Source: Promethearchaeota archaeon (lineage in GTDB: Archaea > Asgardarchaeota > Lokiarchaeia > Sigynarchaeales > SOKP01). From it: a stretch of DNA of 9,246 bases. How positions within the stretch are numbered: position 1 is the first letter of the stretch; every line of letters begins with the position of its first letter. The stretch lies in contig JAEOUI010000143.1 of NCBI GenBank assembly GCA_016839425.1, positions 1-9,246 on the forward strand. The letters are read 5' to 3'. A model generated the notes under the pieces. The model saw only the letters and a program-made list of their open reading frames with translations. It did not search any database and was not told where the DNA came from. The translations under genes were made by a program, and so were the position numbers. Of the stretch, positions 1 through 7,225 are shown in pieces.

Positions 1-1206
1 CCTATTACAAGAAATTTAACATCCAATATTAAAGACAATGAATCCTTATCTGCTGCAAATAACTCTGAGATATGGATCCGTACTTTTGATTCTAAAACCA
101 AACAATCACTTATTGCTTTATCCAAAGACTCAAATAATAATTTTTATATCTCGTGCTATTTTAAAGATGATGGAGAATATTTGCCAGGGAATCATGTTTT
201 GAAATATAATAACTCAGGCGCGTTATGCGATGTAATTTTTCTCAATATTTCAGATATAGCTGTTGATACGAAAATAGATTTTTTAGACAATTTAATTGTT
301 TTAGAAAATTTTGCTTTATATAAATTTAATTCATCGGGATTTCAAATATGGAAAATATCAATTTATAACGAGAGTTCTAAATTAGCAATAGATTCCTCAA
401 ATAATATCTATGTTCTAGGCTTTTCTTCAATTTCTAAATACGATCCTTCGGGAAATCTTATTTGGATTAAACCTTTCTCAAAAATGGCCTACTTACAACG
501 AATTAAAATAGATTGCTTGGATAATATCGTTATCGCTAGAGTGTTTGAAAAAAATTGGAAGTACAATCTCTCAATAGAGAAATACGATCCAATGGGTGTA
601 AATCTTTGGAAAAAAGATTGTGAAGAAAGTTATCATTATCATTCTATAGCGCTCGCAATAGACTTTTTGGATAATATTTTAATCCTAAACGAAAATTACT
701 TGATTAAATTCGACATAAACGGAAGTGAAATATGGAACAAATTTGTACCTTATATTTCACCTGAACCGAGTATTTTAATTGATCAATTGAATGATATTTA
801 TATTCCCACACACTTTCCAGAGAGCGTTCCAATTATTGATTTTATATTTCAAATTGGATTTCTTTTAGGAACTTCTAGATCAGTACATCTCAATAAATAC
901 AACGAATCGGGCAGTTTGATATGGGAAAAAAGAATTACGGGATGTAAAAGTGCGATTTGTTTTGATATTATATTTGATTCTAATGAAAATTTTATCATGT
1001 GTGGACAATTAGAATTTTCAAGTGGAATTTATCAAGATTTCTTTCTTACAAAAAATCCGAAACAATTCTCAGGAAACTGCACAGAAAATAATTATTTTTC
1101 CCTAATCTTTATAATTCCCTTTCTATCAATTTCTATCGTTTTAATATTTAAAAAAATCCTAAGAAAAAGGCATGAGGTAAATGAAAACGAAAAAAATGAA
1201 AAATAA
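1..1206 (+). CDS. Membrane-anchored beta-propeller surface protein (5' partial)
   Basis: The frame is open from base 1 with no stop, so the true start lies upstream; 401 residues are visible. The TTG at 181 is an internal codon, because propeller-type sequence continues upstream of it. The protein is built from repeats of about 40-60 residues with two alternating signatures: D-x-x-[ND]-N-I-x-[VI]-L strands and K-[YF]-[ND]-x-x-G-x-x-[IL]-W. The second occurs at residues of about 68, 108, 146, 194, 236 and 299, which suggests a six- or seven-bladed propeller of the SBBP/NHL-like class. A hydrophobic segment at about 364-384 followed by KKILRKRH gives one C-terminal membrane anchor with a basic cytoplasmic tail. 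The signal peptide is presumably in the missing 5' part. It overlaps the next gene, a paralog, by 26 nt. The likely role is an extracellular binding or adhesion module; the ligand cannot be predicted. Confidence 0.82.
   Translation, partial: PITRNLTSNIKDNESLSAANNSEIWIRTFDSKTKQSLIALSKDSNNNFYISCYFKDDGEYLPGNHVLKYNNSGALCDVIFLNISDIAVDTKIDFLDNLIVLENFALYKFNSSGFQIWKISIYNESSKLAIDSSNNIYVLGFSSISKYDPSGNLIWIKPFSKMAYLQRIKIDCLDNIVIARVFEKNWKYNLSIEKYDPMGVNLWKKDCEESYHYHSIALAIDFLDNILILNENYLIKFDINGSEIWNKFVPYISPEPSILIDQLNDIYIPTHFPESVPIIDFIFQIGFLLGTSRSVHLNKYNESGSLIWEKRITGCKSAICFDIIFDSNENFIMCGQLEFSSGIYQDFFLTKNPKQFSGNCTENNYFSLIFIIPFLSISIVLIFKKILRKRHEVNENEKNEK
1165..1178 (+). promoter_or_regulatory. Candidate ribosome binding sites for the second propeller gene
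   Basis: AAAAGG at 1165-1170 lies 10 nt before ATG 1181. GAGGT at 1174-1178 lies only 2 nt before that ATG but 17 nt before ATG 1196. The first spacing is the more usual and supports 1181 as the start. Both sites lie inside the end of the preceding gene, which is consistent with coupled translation. Confidence 0.4.
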
Positions 1207-2470
1207 ATTTATGGATAAAAGAAATATTAAAGTAATAATATTTCTTTCTTGCGTATGTATTGAGATTTTTTATGGAATGCTCCCTTTTTTTAGTAATTCC
1301 AATAAGACACAAGAATTTAATCTAAAGCCTTCAAACCACGAGGATTCTTGGACGAAAGTCTTGGATGTTAATGGAAGGGCTATTTCAATATCGAATGATA
1401 CGCAAGAAAACATATATATTCTTTATTGTCTATGGGGTTCAGGGAATTATATCATAGAAAAATATAATACCTCGGGAGAATTGATATTTAAAAAAGAATT
1501 AAGATATGGAGCATGCGAAATTTGCGTGGACTTTTCAAATAATCTTCACATTTTAAGTAATTCCTTTCTCGTTAAATATAATAATTCAGGAATGAAAATA
1601 TGGAATAAAACGCTTGATTTCGAATCAGAAGGATTAGATATCTCTTTTGATTCGAAAAATAATATCTTGGTTTTGGGAAATTCTTTTATCGTCAAATTTG
1701 ACGAAAATGGAAATCATTTGTGGAATACTTCAATACTTGTGTCCTACTATGGAGATAACTTTAAGGGTAATGTCATCGCCCTCGATTCTTTGGATAATAT
1801 CGTCGTGTCAAAAGTATATGATTATGACAAATCAACCATTACAAAATACAATGTATCGGGCATGTTACAATGGACACATAATTTTTCTAAAGGTGCCATA
1901 AGCGATTTAGCATTGGATAAAAACGATAATATTTTCGTTGTTGCCAAGCAGATCGTAATCAAGTATGATAATGAATGCAATCAACTCTGGAATCGCACCA
2001 TTGTAGGGGGGGCTTCTAACACGTTCAATTACGAATCTACTTCCCTATGTACTGATTCTTCGGGAAATATAATTATTGCTACCAATGGAAGGATCGATAA
2101 TAGACATCCAGATATTTTATTTGGTAATTTATTTCAAGGACATACGACATATGGTTTTGGAGCTTATTTATATGGGTTTGATCGTTCAGGGGATTTATCC
2201 TTTTTCTGGCGGATCAATGGATGTTATTACTCATGGATTAACGACATGATTATTGACGCTAAAAATAATACCTATATTTTTGGTGGGAGAACAAATGGAA
2301 TTGTTTTATACAAAAATCCTGAACAATTTACTGGAAATTGTTTTCAATATAGTTATTTATCTATAATTGTTTTAAGTTCATTAGGAATAGTCTTGATTTT
2401 TGTAATTTTTTATGTATTTAAGAAACGAAAAATAAGATTGCTAAAAGAAGGGAAAAATTTGGAACATTAA
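1181..2470 (+). CDS. Membrane-anchored beta-propeller surface protein, paralog of the upstream gene
   Basis: This 429-residue protein has a basic n-region and hydrophobic core (about residues 11-37) that read as a signal peptide. Propeller repeats follow, with K-[YF]-[ND]-x-x-G-type motifs at about 94, 132, 172, 222 and 261 and a divergent GFDRSG at 332, alternating with D-x-x-N-N-I-x-V-L strands. The C-terminus has a transmembrane segment at about 392-413 and a KKRK stop-transfer. The end of the ectodomain (KNPEQFTGNC) matches the upstream gene's KNPKQFSGNC, so the two arose by tandem duplication. ATG 1181 is preferred because AAAAGG at 1165-1170 sits 10 nt upstream. ATGs at 1196 and 1211 are alternatives, and all three retain the signal peptide. 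The 26-nt overlap with the preceding gene implies co-transcription. The product is probably secreted and held in the membrane with its propeller outside; the ligand is unknown. Confidence 0.85.
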   Translation: MKTKKMKNKFMDKRNIKVIIFLSCVCIEIFYGMLPFFSNSNKTQEFNLKPSNHEDSWTKVLDVNGRAISISNDTQENIYILYCLWGSGNYIIEKYNTSGELIFKKELRYGACEICVDFSNNLHILSNSFLVKYNNSGMKIWNKTLDFESEGLDISFDSKNNILVLGNSFIVKFDENGNHLWNTSILVSYYGDNFKGNVIALDSLDNIVVSKVYDYDKSTITKYNVSGMLQWTHNFSKGAISDLALDKNDNIFVVAKQIVIKYDNECNQLWNRTIVGGASNTFNYESTSLCTDSSGNIIIATNGRIDNRHPDILFGNLFQGHTTYGFGAYLYGFDRSGDLSFFWRINGCYYSWINDMIIDAKNNTYIFGGRTNGIVLYKNPEQFTGNCFQYSYLSIIVLSSLGIVLIFVIFYVFKKRKIRLLKEGKNLEH

Positions 2471-2484
2471 AAGAAATACTGTTA

Positions 2485-3453
2485 TTAGAATTTTTTGGCA
2501 ATTTCGTTAAGAGTAGAATCTAATTTACCAATTGTAGTTTCCCAGCGATTTATGATTTCGTCAATCCTTGGAATCATAGTTTCTCGTTCTTTGTATTCGA
2601 GATATTCCTTAAATTCTTTTATGCTTTCGAGTTTTTCCGTGGTATCTGTTATGTATTTATGAATATCCTTCTTTTGAGTTTCGAAGACCTCGTGAACTCT
2701 TGATTGTTCGCCCTTTCTGACAAGAGTTTGGAGATACTCGTCGAGCCCTTGGAGTTGTGCAGTTAATTTATTTATCATGGTTTCCACGGTAGATTCGTAT
2801 GTTTCTACCACATTATCTTTAGGCAAGTTCATAGTAACATCCACGACGAACTTTTGCATCTGAACGAGCATCTCCTCGACGCTTTCAAAACCTTCAATTT
2901 TAAAATCGATTTCGGAATACGACGCTTGGATGCCCCTTTCCACATCGTCCAAACGATATATTTTAAATCCAGGATCGTTTTTGAGCTTAATGTCGGGATC
3001 GCCTTTCTTGTCAGCAGGTTCAATCTGACGCGTGAGACGCAATGGATTGAATACTAATGAAATGGCTAATGGATTGTTTGTTTGATAACTAAGAGTCGTT
3101 CGAATGTCTATATGACTCATCATGATCTTGAATCCTGGATGAGTATGCCACCATCCAACGGTAAACTCGGGAGGGTCCCTGCAGATCGCCTCGTCGTCAA
3201 TCATTGCCAAGCTTAAATAATCCTCGTCCGTCCATTTATATTGATCGATAACTGCGTCTTTATCTAACTCTTGGTGCATGATCGGATATGCTTCTGTTAC
3301 TATTACCTTACTCTTCTTTCCTTTCCCCTCGTTTCGACCAATAAAAATCCCACTGACTTCTAACCAATCGTCCCGAGGAATTTTAGCGCTAGCAAATCTC
3401 ACGGCGGCTGCAATGATTGTCTTATAGACCTTTTTTGGAATGATAACTGACAT
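2485..3453 (-). CDS. JAMM/MPN+ metalloprotease (deubiquitinase-like) with helical C-terminal extension
   Basis: This 322-residue protein has a complete JAMM zinc site: E32 (LEVSG), then H103-T-H105-P, S113 and D116, with ten residues between the second His and the Asp, as in active MPN+ isopeptidases. The MPN domain covers about 1-170 and ends in an FKIYRLDD strand that resembles the FRL strand of Rpn11. The segment S-H-I-D-I-R-T followed by SYQ resembles the corresponding stretch of BRCC36 (S-H-V-D-V-R-T) and AMSH (SYQ), as I recall those sequences. Residues of about 190-322 are charged and helical, probably a coiled coil, which in the family mediates partner binding. Known family members remove ubiquitin or ubiquitin-like proteins by zinc-dependent isopeptide cleavage; that activity is inferred here. 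No signal peptide is seen, so it is probably cytoplasmic. It stops 14 nt from the convergent propeller gene and has its own upstream region. Its other window paralogs are at 7226 and 8917. Confidence 0.93.
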   Translation of the reverse strand: MSVIIPKKVYKTIIAAAVRFASAKIPRDDWLEVSGIFIGRNEGKGKKSKVIVTEAYPIMHQELDKDAVIDQYKWTDEDYLSLAMIDDEAICRDPPEFTVGWWHTHPGFKIMMSHIDIRTTLSYQTNNPLAISLVFNPLRLTRQIEPADKKGDPDIKLKNDPGFKIYRLDDVERGIQASYSEIDFKIEGFESVEEMLVQMQKFVVDVTMNLPKDNVVETYESTVETMINKLTAQLQGLDEYLQTLVRKGEQSRVHEVFETQKKDIHKYITDTTEKLESIKEFKEYLEYKERETMIPRIDEIINRWETTIGKLDSTLNEIAKKF

Positions 3454-3552
3454 TATTCGATCTCGTTTAAGTTTTATTCATAATATTGATTTCATTATTT
3501 AATATTTTCTAAAAGAATACAATAAGCAATATGTGTTGAACTATTGTATCTT

Positions 3553-3572
3553 TCTTTGTATATCTTTGTATA
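3553..3572 (+). repeat. Tandem 10-bp direct repeat in the divergent promoter
   Basis: TCTTTGTATA occurs twice without a gap at 3553-3562 and 3563-3572, preceded by the related ATTGTATC at 3543-3550. The 10-bp period places both copies on the same face of the helix. It may be an operator, a doubled box A, or chance in AT-rich DNA. Confidence 0.5.
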
Positions 3573-3656
3573 AGATTGGTCCTTGTGCATTTAAAAAGAG
3601 AAAATTGTTTTTTATCTTGATTTAAAACACTATTTTAGGACATTAAATCAATTTTT

Positions 3657-3664
3657 AAGAGGTG
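3657..3664 (+). promoter_or_regulatory. Shine-Dalgarno site of the LamG-like surface protein gene
   Basis: AAGAGGTG ends 7 nt before the ATG at 3672. This fixes that start over the out-of-frame ATG at 3667, which meets a stop after two codons. Confidence 0.65.
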
Positions 3665-3671
3665 AAATGCA

Positions 3672-6041
3672 ATGAAAAATTTAAAAAAAAAACAGATAGT
3701 ATTTGGGATATTGATAGTTATTTTCTCACTATCAATTCTTCCAAATATAAGTGATAAGTTAAGAAATACATTAATACATGGTAATAGCGAGATTGAAATA
3801 AAAAGTGGCGACTTACCAGATATTATAGTAACCCCTGAGGCTAAATGGCATAATAATACAATGAATACGGGATATTATTCAGGATCATACGGTTTTGAAA
3901 ACGATCTACCAGGTACAATGGGTGCAGATATTGATTTTGTAGATAATTTTTATAGATCGACATCAATAACATACCTTTGGGCGCGTGTTGATACGGAAGT
4001 TTTAGGTCATAAAAAAGTACTATCATTGATTGATTCTCAAAGCTATAGTTATTTATATGTTGAACACGAAGGATTTAACGAAGTTTCAGGAACAATGGAA
4101 TGGTTCTGGTTATTGAATTCTGATAGTTCTGATGTTGGGTCATATTTCCGTCTAATGAACGATAACGATCTAGCATTTGAAATTAGATTGCGCAGTGGAT
4201 CTTTTGCATATACAGGATCTACTTCGGGTACTCTTTCGGCATTCGATAAAACTAAATGGTATCACAATCAATTATGGTTTAATTGTTCGGGACCGGGAAA
4301 CGGGCGATTTACATGGATCATAAACTATGAGAATGGAACTGAACTTGATCGAATTGAGAATGTGGAATTTATCAATAATCTAGATACTTTAAATAAAATA
4401 CACATTGAAAGTACAAGCACTTATCATGCTGCTGGTCATCGAGCTCATTTTGATGCATTTGGATTTAGCTGGGAAGGATATGAATTAGGCGATAACTTAA
4501 ATCCTGGATTATTGCTAAGTTTCCAAGAATTGACGGGAGCAGATTGGATTGGATATTCTTTAGATGGTGCAGAAAATGTTACTATAAGAGGAAATACAAC
4601 AATACCAATGCCTGAACCATCCATAAAACCACATACAATACAACTTTCGTGGCAAGATTTGGAAGATACTTTTCAATCAAAGGTCCGAGAATTCTATGTA
4701 TCTCCCAATCCAATTGGAGTTATTATCACTCCTGAAGAAAGGTTATACAACAAGCCAATGGAAGGATATTATCCTGGAACATTTGGATTTGAAAACGATG
4801 AAGATGGATTAATGCCTGAAGGATGGTATTATTGGGTTTCTTATAATCCTCTACCCATGATTGAATCTTCGATAGGCTCTCATAATAAAGTTGTCAGGTT
4901 GCAGGATCAAACCTCAGGAGGACAAACTAGCCTTCGACGAAGTTTTGATGAAAACCAATCTCAGGGAACCATAGAATTTTGGATATATACAACGGATACA
5001 ACGCAGAGAACAAGATTTTATAGTCAGAATGCTTCAGGAGATTTTTCTTTCCATATAAGACTTGAATCATCGACTTGGCATTATTATAATGGTTCAGATG
5101 CGATTGAAATTGTAGGCATGCCAACTCCGCAGGATAACGAGTGGATTCATGTGAGAATTGATTTTGAGTGTGATAAGGGAGGATATTTGGGATTAGGAGA
5201 GGATGAATTTTATCTTACGATTAATGGAACAAGATCAGAAAAAATTCCGTTTGAAGACGACTTAGAAGATATTAACATGTTTGGATTTTGCTCGGGTGTT
5301 ACCGCAACTAATTTTGATTTCTATGTAGACGCTGTTGGATTTTCTTGGGACCCTAACTACGAAATCGGAGATAATATGAAGGAGGGTTTGCTTCTCAGTT
5401 TTATAATATTAGATGATATTGATTGGATTAGGTATTCCTTAGATGAAAATTCATATATTTTAATTTCAGGAAATACGACAATTCCAATGCCCGACAATGG
5501 CGCACATTCAATCCAACTATTTTGGTCAAATCCAAATGGATTCTATTCTACTGACATTAGTTACTTTCAAGTCGATACTGAAATCGTGTATCTCGAAATT
5601 AACATTTTGGAACAAAATTATACTTCAGAAGAATTCCTGCTTGATATACAAATAAAAAACCAAGTTGGAGCCTACATTGATTTTGCGACAATTCAAGTCT
5701 GGTGGGACGGACTAGAACGAATTGATGCCGTAGAAAATAATGGTAATGGCATCTATACGATTTCGTTAAGCCCAATTACAGTAAATCCTGGAGATTCCCC
5801 CATTTTGCTTGAATTAATCGTAAACGCTGATGGATATCCTGAAAAAGATTTTAAAACGAATATTGCCGTGGATCCCATTCTAATCGATAAGGAACCCGAT
5901 CAATCCACCAATCAACCCACAGGAGATAATGGCTTGATAATATCAATTGTAATTGGTATAATTGCTATAGGTTCTGGAGCCGTTATTATAGTTACTGTCG
6001 GGTTTACACGGAAAAAGCTTTCGAAACACCCAAAAATTTAG
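3672..6041 (+). CDS. Large surface protein with duplicated LamG-like/Ig-like module and C-terminal membrane anchor
   Basis: This 789-residue protein starts with a basic n-region and hydrophobic core (residues 1-25), a signal peptide. Two homologous modules follow at about 48-343 and 348-635. Each opens with [IV]-I-x-T-P-E, then G-Y-Y-x-G-x-x-G-F-E-N-D, continues as a concanavalin/LamG-like beta domain ending in a G-F-S-W strand, and finishes with a short Ig-like unit carrying W-I-x-Y-S-L-D and G-N-T-T-I-P-M-P. A third beta domain (about 638-733) resembles an Ig-like fold. A Pro/Gln/Thr/Asn-rich spacer and a transmembrane segment at about 754-778 lead to a short basic tail, RKKLSKHPK. Many N-x-S/T sequons fit a glycosylated ectodomain. 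LamG-like folds usually bind glycans or proteins; binding is inferred, and no catalytic motif was seen. The gene is monocistronic by its flanks. The frame continues 23 codons beyond its TAG stop. Confidence 0.85.
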   Translation: MKNLKKKQIVFGILIVIFSLSILPNISDKLRNTLIHGNSEIEIKSGDLPDIIVTPEAKWHNNTMNTGYYSGSYGFENDLPGTMGADIDFVDNFYRSTSITYLWARVDTEVLGHKKVLSLIDSQSYSYLYVEHEGFNEVSGTMEWFWLLNSDSSDVGSYFRLMNDNDLAFEIRLRSGSFAYTGSTSGTLSAFDKTKWYHNQLWFNCSGPGNGRFTWIINYENGTELDRIENVEFINNLDTLNKIHIESTSTYHAAGHRAHFDAFGFSWEGYELGDNLNPGLLLSFQELTGADWIGYSLDGAENVTIRGNTTIPMPEPSIKPHTIQLSWQDLEDTFQSKVREFYVSPNPIGVIITPEERLYNKPMEGYYPGTFGFENDEDGLMPEGWYYWVSYNPLPMIESSIGSHNKVVRLQDQTSGGQTSLRRSFDENQSQGTIEFWIYTTDTTQRTRFYSQNASGDFSFHIRLESSTWHYYNGSDAIEIVGMPTPQDNEWIHVRIDFECDKGGYLGLGEDEFYLTINGTRSEKIPFEDDLEDINMFGFCSGVTATNFDFYVDAVGFSWDPNYEIGDNMKEGLLLSFIILDDIDWIRYSLDENSYILISGNTTIPMPDNGAHSIQLFWSNPNGFYSTDISYFQVDTEIVYLEINILEQNYTSEEFLLDIQIKNQVGAYIDFATIQVWWDGLERIDAVENNGNGIYTISLSPITVNPGDSPILLELIVNADGYPEKDFKTNIAVDPILIDKEPDQSTNQPTGDNGLIISIVIGIIAIGSGAVIIVTVGFTRKKLSKHPKI
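3813..5576 (+). repeat. Intragenic duplication: two copies of a LamG-like plus Ig-like module
   Basis: Copy 1 spans about 3813-4700 and copy 2 about 4713-5576. They align at protein level through the opening T-P-E box, the G-F-E-N-D box, the strand ending G-F-S-W, E-[LI]-G-D-N-[LM], the L-L-L-S-F strand, W-I-x-Y-S-L-D and G-N-T-T-I-P-M-P. The copies are diverged throughout, so this is an old duplication and not an assembly artefact. Confidence 0.8.
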
Positions 6042-6116
6042 AACCCGTTGAAAAACGAACCTACTATCCATAATTCCAGCAACGATGTTGATATAGATAT
6101 CGAAAATGATTAATAA

Positions 6117-6148
6117 TTTTCTTTTTTTTTTATTTTATTTTTGTTTTC
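6117..6148 (+). terminator. T-rich transcription terminator of the LamG-like gene
   Basis: A run of T blocks broken by single other bases, with a core of ten T at 6122-6131, lies 76 nt after the TAG stop. Archaeal RNA polymerase ends transcription at such T-rich tracts without needing a hairpin. The location fits the end of the 3672 transcript. Confidence 0.55.
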
Positions 6149-6153
6149 AATTG

Positions 6154-6233
6154 AATAATTCTATCGTTTTCGCTCGAGTGATTGAAAAAAGCAAAATGAA
6201 CGATTTAAATTATTAAATAACTCTCTTTTTTTT
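6154..6233 (+). terminator. Imperfect hairpin followed by T8 (second terminator or structured element)
   Basis: AATAATT (6154-6160) pairs with AATTATT (6208-6214), and ATCGTT (6163-6168) pairs with AACGAT (6199-6204), with small internal loops. TTTT and GC on the left arm can alternatively pair with GC and AAAA on the right arm. Eight T follow at 6226-6233. This may be a back-up terminator or a 3' end structure. The arms are AT-rich, so stability is modest. Confidence 0.35.
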
Positions 6234-6316
6234 AATTAATAAATAAAATGTAAGTCTTTATTAAGCAGTTAAATTTTTAATTTCTATTACTTAATTTTTG
6301 AACGAATTTTGTTAAA

Positions 6317-6325
6317 TTTATAAAA
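6317..6325 (+). promoter_or_regulatory. Candidate box A (TATA) promoter of the zinc-ribbon gene
   Basis: TTTATAAAA matches the archaeal box A. Transcription would begin about 25 nt downstream, near 6346, leaving a leader of about 55 nt that includes the AAAGGAG site. Confidence 0.4.
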
Positions 6326-6383
6326 TCCGAATCCTATTAAAATAATAATTAATGATAAAACAACCTAGAAAAAAAACTAATTT

Positions 6384-6390
6384 AAAGGAG
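6384..6390 (+). promoter_or_regulatory. Shine-Dalgarno site of the zinc-ribbon gene
   Basis: AAAGGAG ends 11 nt before the ATG at 6402 and is the strongest ribosome binding site in the window. It supports the start at 6402. Confidence 0.65.
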
Positions 6391-6401
6391 TAAATTACAT
6401 C

Positions 6402-7073
6402 ATGGCCGAAAAAGGGTTTGAACCACTAACAAGCCACTTAGGAATAGCTGGAACTTCGTATCGAATCCAGCTAGGTTTGATTAACGAGAAATGGGCTTCC
6501 CGAATATTAAAAGGACGAGATATTATTGATTCCTATGTCTTTAAAGAAGAGGATACGGCCGGAGGGCTTCCAAATTCCAACCTCATTGTAGGTTGGGTCC
6601 TGAGAACTGTTGCAATACCAAACATTAATCCCCATCAAATCATGAAAACAACTCAAGCGTTAGTTAAACAAGCTGTACAAAAGAAAGAAGAGAAAAAAAT
6701 GGTACCTGCTGTTTCGGATTCAAGAGATGTTGAATTGGAAAAAGTTCCCGAAAACGAGCTTAAAAGACCTACTACGAAAGGATGGGTAAGAGAAGAAGGG
6801 GCTACAGGATATCAAGAGGGGGAAGAAGCAAAGAGAAAAGCGTTTCAAGAGAGAGTCAGAGCAATTAAAGAAGATAACGCGCCTCAGGTATCGGGATCGA
6901 CCATCAAGACAACGAGAACCCTACCATCAATTCCTTCAAGCACGACTACTACCACAACTATAAATGCTCAAAATAGTAGAGCAACAGGAAAAACAACCTT
7001 TTGTCCCTCGTGCGGTAAGGATATCGATTGGAAATTCTGCCCATATTGTGGAAAACCATTACCTCACGAGTGA
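6402..7073 (+). CDS. Uncharacterised protein with C-terminal four-cysteine zinc ribbon
   Basis: I do not recognise this 223-residue protein as a whole. Residues of about 15-95 look like a compact alpha/beta domain: strands around SYRIQLGLI and NLIVGWVLRTVAI, then a helix rich in Lys and Gln. Residues of about 95-195 are charged and low in complexity, including six consecutive Thr at 181-186, so probably a disordered linker. The C-terminus is a zinc ribbon with C201, C204, C213 and C216 (CPSCG and CPYCG), the common zinc-ribbon_2 type. It lacks the extra Cys/His residues of a RING, so there is no basis to call it an E3 ligase. No membrane segment is seen. It has its own promoter and ribosome site and lies 152 nt upstream of the MPN+ gene at 7226, same strand. 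Binding of protein or nucleic acid by the ribbon is possible but not shown. Confidence 0.85.
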   Translation: MAEKGFEPLTSHLGIAGTSYRIQLGLINEKWASRILKGRDIIDSYVFKEEDTAGGLPNSNLIVGWVLRTVAIPNINPHQIMKTTQALVKQAVQKKEEKKMVPAVSDSRDVELEKVPENELKRPTTKGWVREEGATGYQEGEEAKRKAFQERVRAIKEDNAPQVSGSTIKTTRTLPSIPSSTTTTTTINAQNSRATGKTTFCPSCGKDIDWKFCPYCGKPLPHE

Positions 7074-7225
7074 AATTTATTTTAAGGCATATTTTATTTA
7101 ATTCTAATACCCTTAATTAAAATTCATTCTTAATAAAATCAAAAAAGCCACGAAAAATTCTTTGTACAATCACCAGATTATAAAAAACAATTAATTAACT
7201 TTAAAAAAAAAATTATTGTGATTAC
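7074..7225. other. Intergenic spacer before the MPN+/MPN- operon
   Basis: This 152-bp AT-rich spacer contains a short T-rich stretch (about 7078-7104) that may end the zinc-ribbon transcript and a box A candidate at 7178-7187. No coding potential was seen. Read-through from the upstream gene into the MPN pair cannot be excluded. Confidence 0.45.
7178..7187 (+). promoter_or_regulatory. Candidate box A (TATA) promoter of the MPN+/MPN- operon
   Basis: TTATAAAAAA lies about 40 nt before the ATG at 7226. With usual archaeal spacing, transcription would start near 7210, giving a leader of about 16 nt. That leader has no Shine-Dalgarno sequence, so translation may start on a short or nearly leaderless transcript. 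Confidence 0.4.

Larger units (their letters stand above)
3454..3671. promoter_or_regulatory. Divergent promoter region between the MPN+ gene and the LamG-like surface protein gene
   Basis: This 218-bp non-coding AT-rich stretch lies between two divergent starts and must hold promoters for both. Candidate archaeal box A elements for the plus-strand gene are the TTTGTATA-type sequences around 3555-3572 and CATTTAAAAAG at about 3589-3599; I cannot choose between them. For the minus-strand gene, the AT-rich block around 3480-3512 is the obvious place, but no clear TATA consensus stands out. No convincing small ORF was seen. Confidence 0.5.
6042..6401. other. Intergenic region between the LamG-like gene and the zinc-ribbon gene
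   Basis: In these 360 bp, the first 72 extend the preceding reading frame to a TAA at 6111-6113. A long T-rich tract (6117-6148), an imperfect inverted repeat followed by T8 (6154-6233) and a box A candidate near 6317 come next. I see no independent small gene and no tRNA. Confidence 0.6.

Noticed and set aside
181..183. TTG at 181 as the start of the first propeller gene.
   Set aside because: The frame is open back to base 1 and the upstream 60 residues continue the propeller pattern (a D-S-N-N-N-F-Y strand and an E-I-W motif), so the start is outside the window.
1647..1901. 84-codon open frame inside the second propeller gene.
   Set aside because: It lies wholly within a well-supported gene in another frame and has no domain signature or ribosome site; likewise the other short frames overlapping the large genes on either strand.
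6402..6480. The protein start MAEKGFEPLTS resembles peptides often mis-annotated from antisense tRNA genes, and TAGCTGG (6445-6451) with CCAGCTA (6467-6473) forms a perfect 7-bp inverted repeat.
   Set aside because: I could not assemble acceptor, D and anticodon arms on either strand, and a strong Shine-Dalgarno site precedes the ATG. I treat it as ordinary coding sequence.
6996..7070. Reading the C-terminal Cys cluster of the 6402 product as a RING finger E3.
   Set aside because: Only four Cys in C-x2-C/C-x2-C spacing are present; a RING needs eight ligands in cross-brace order.
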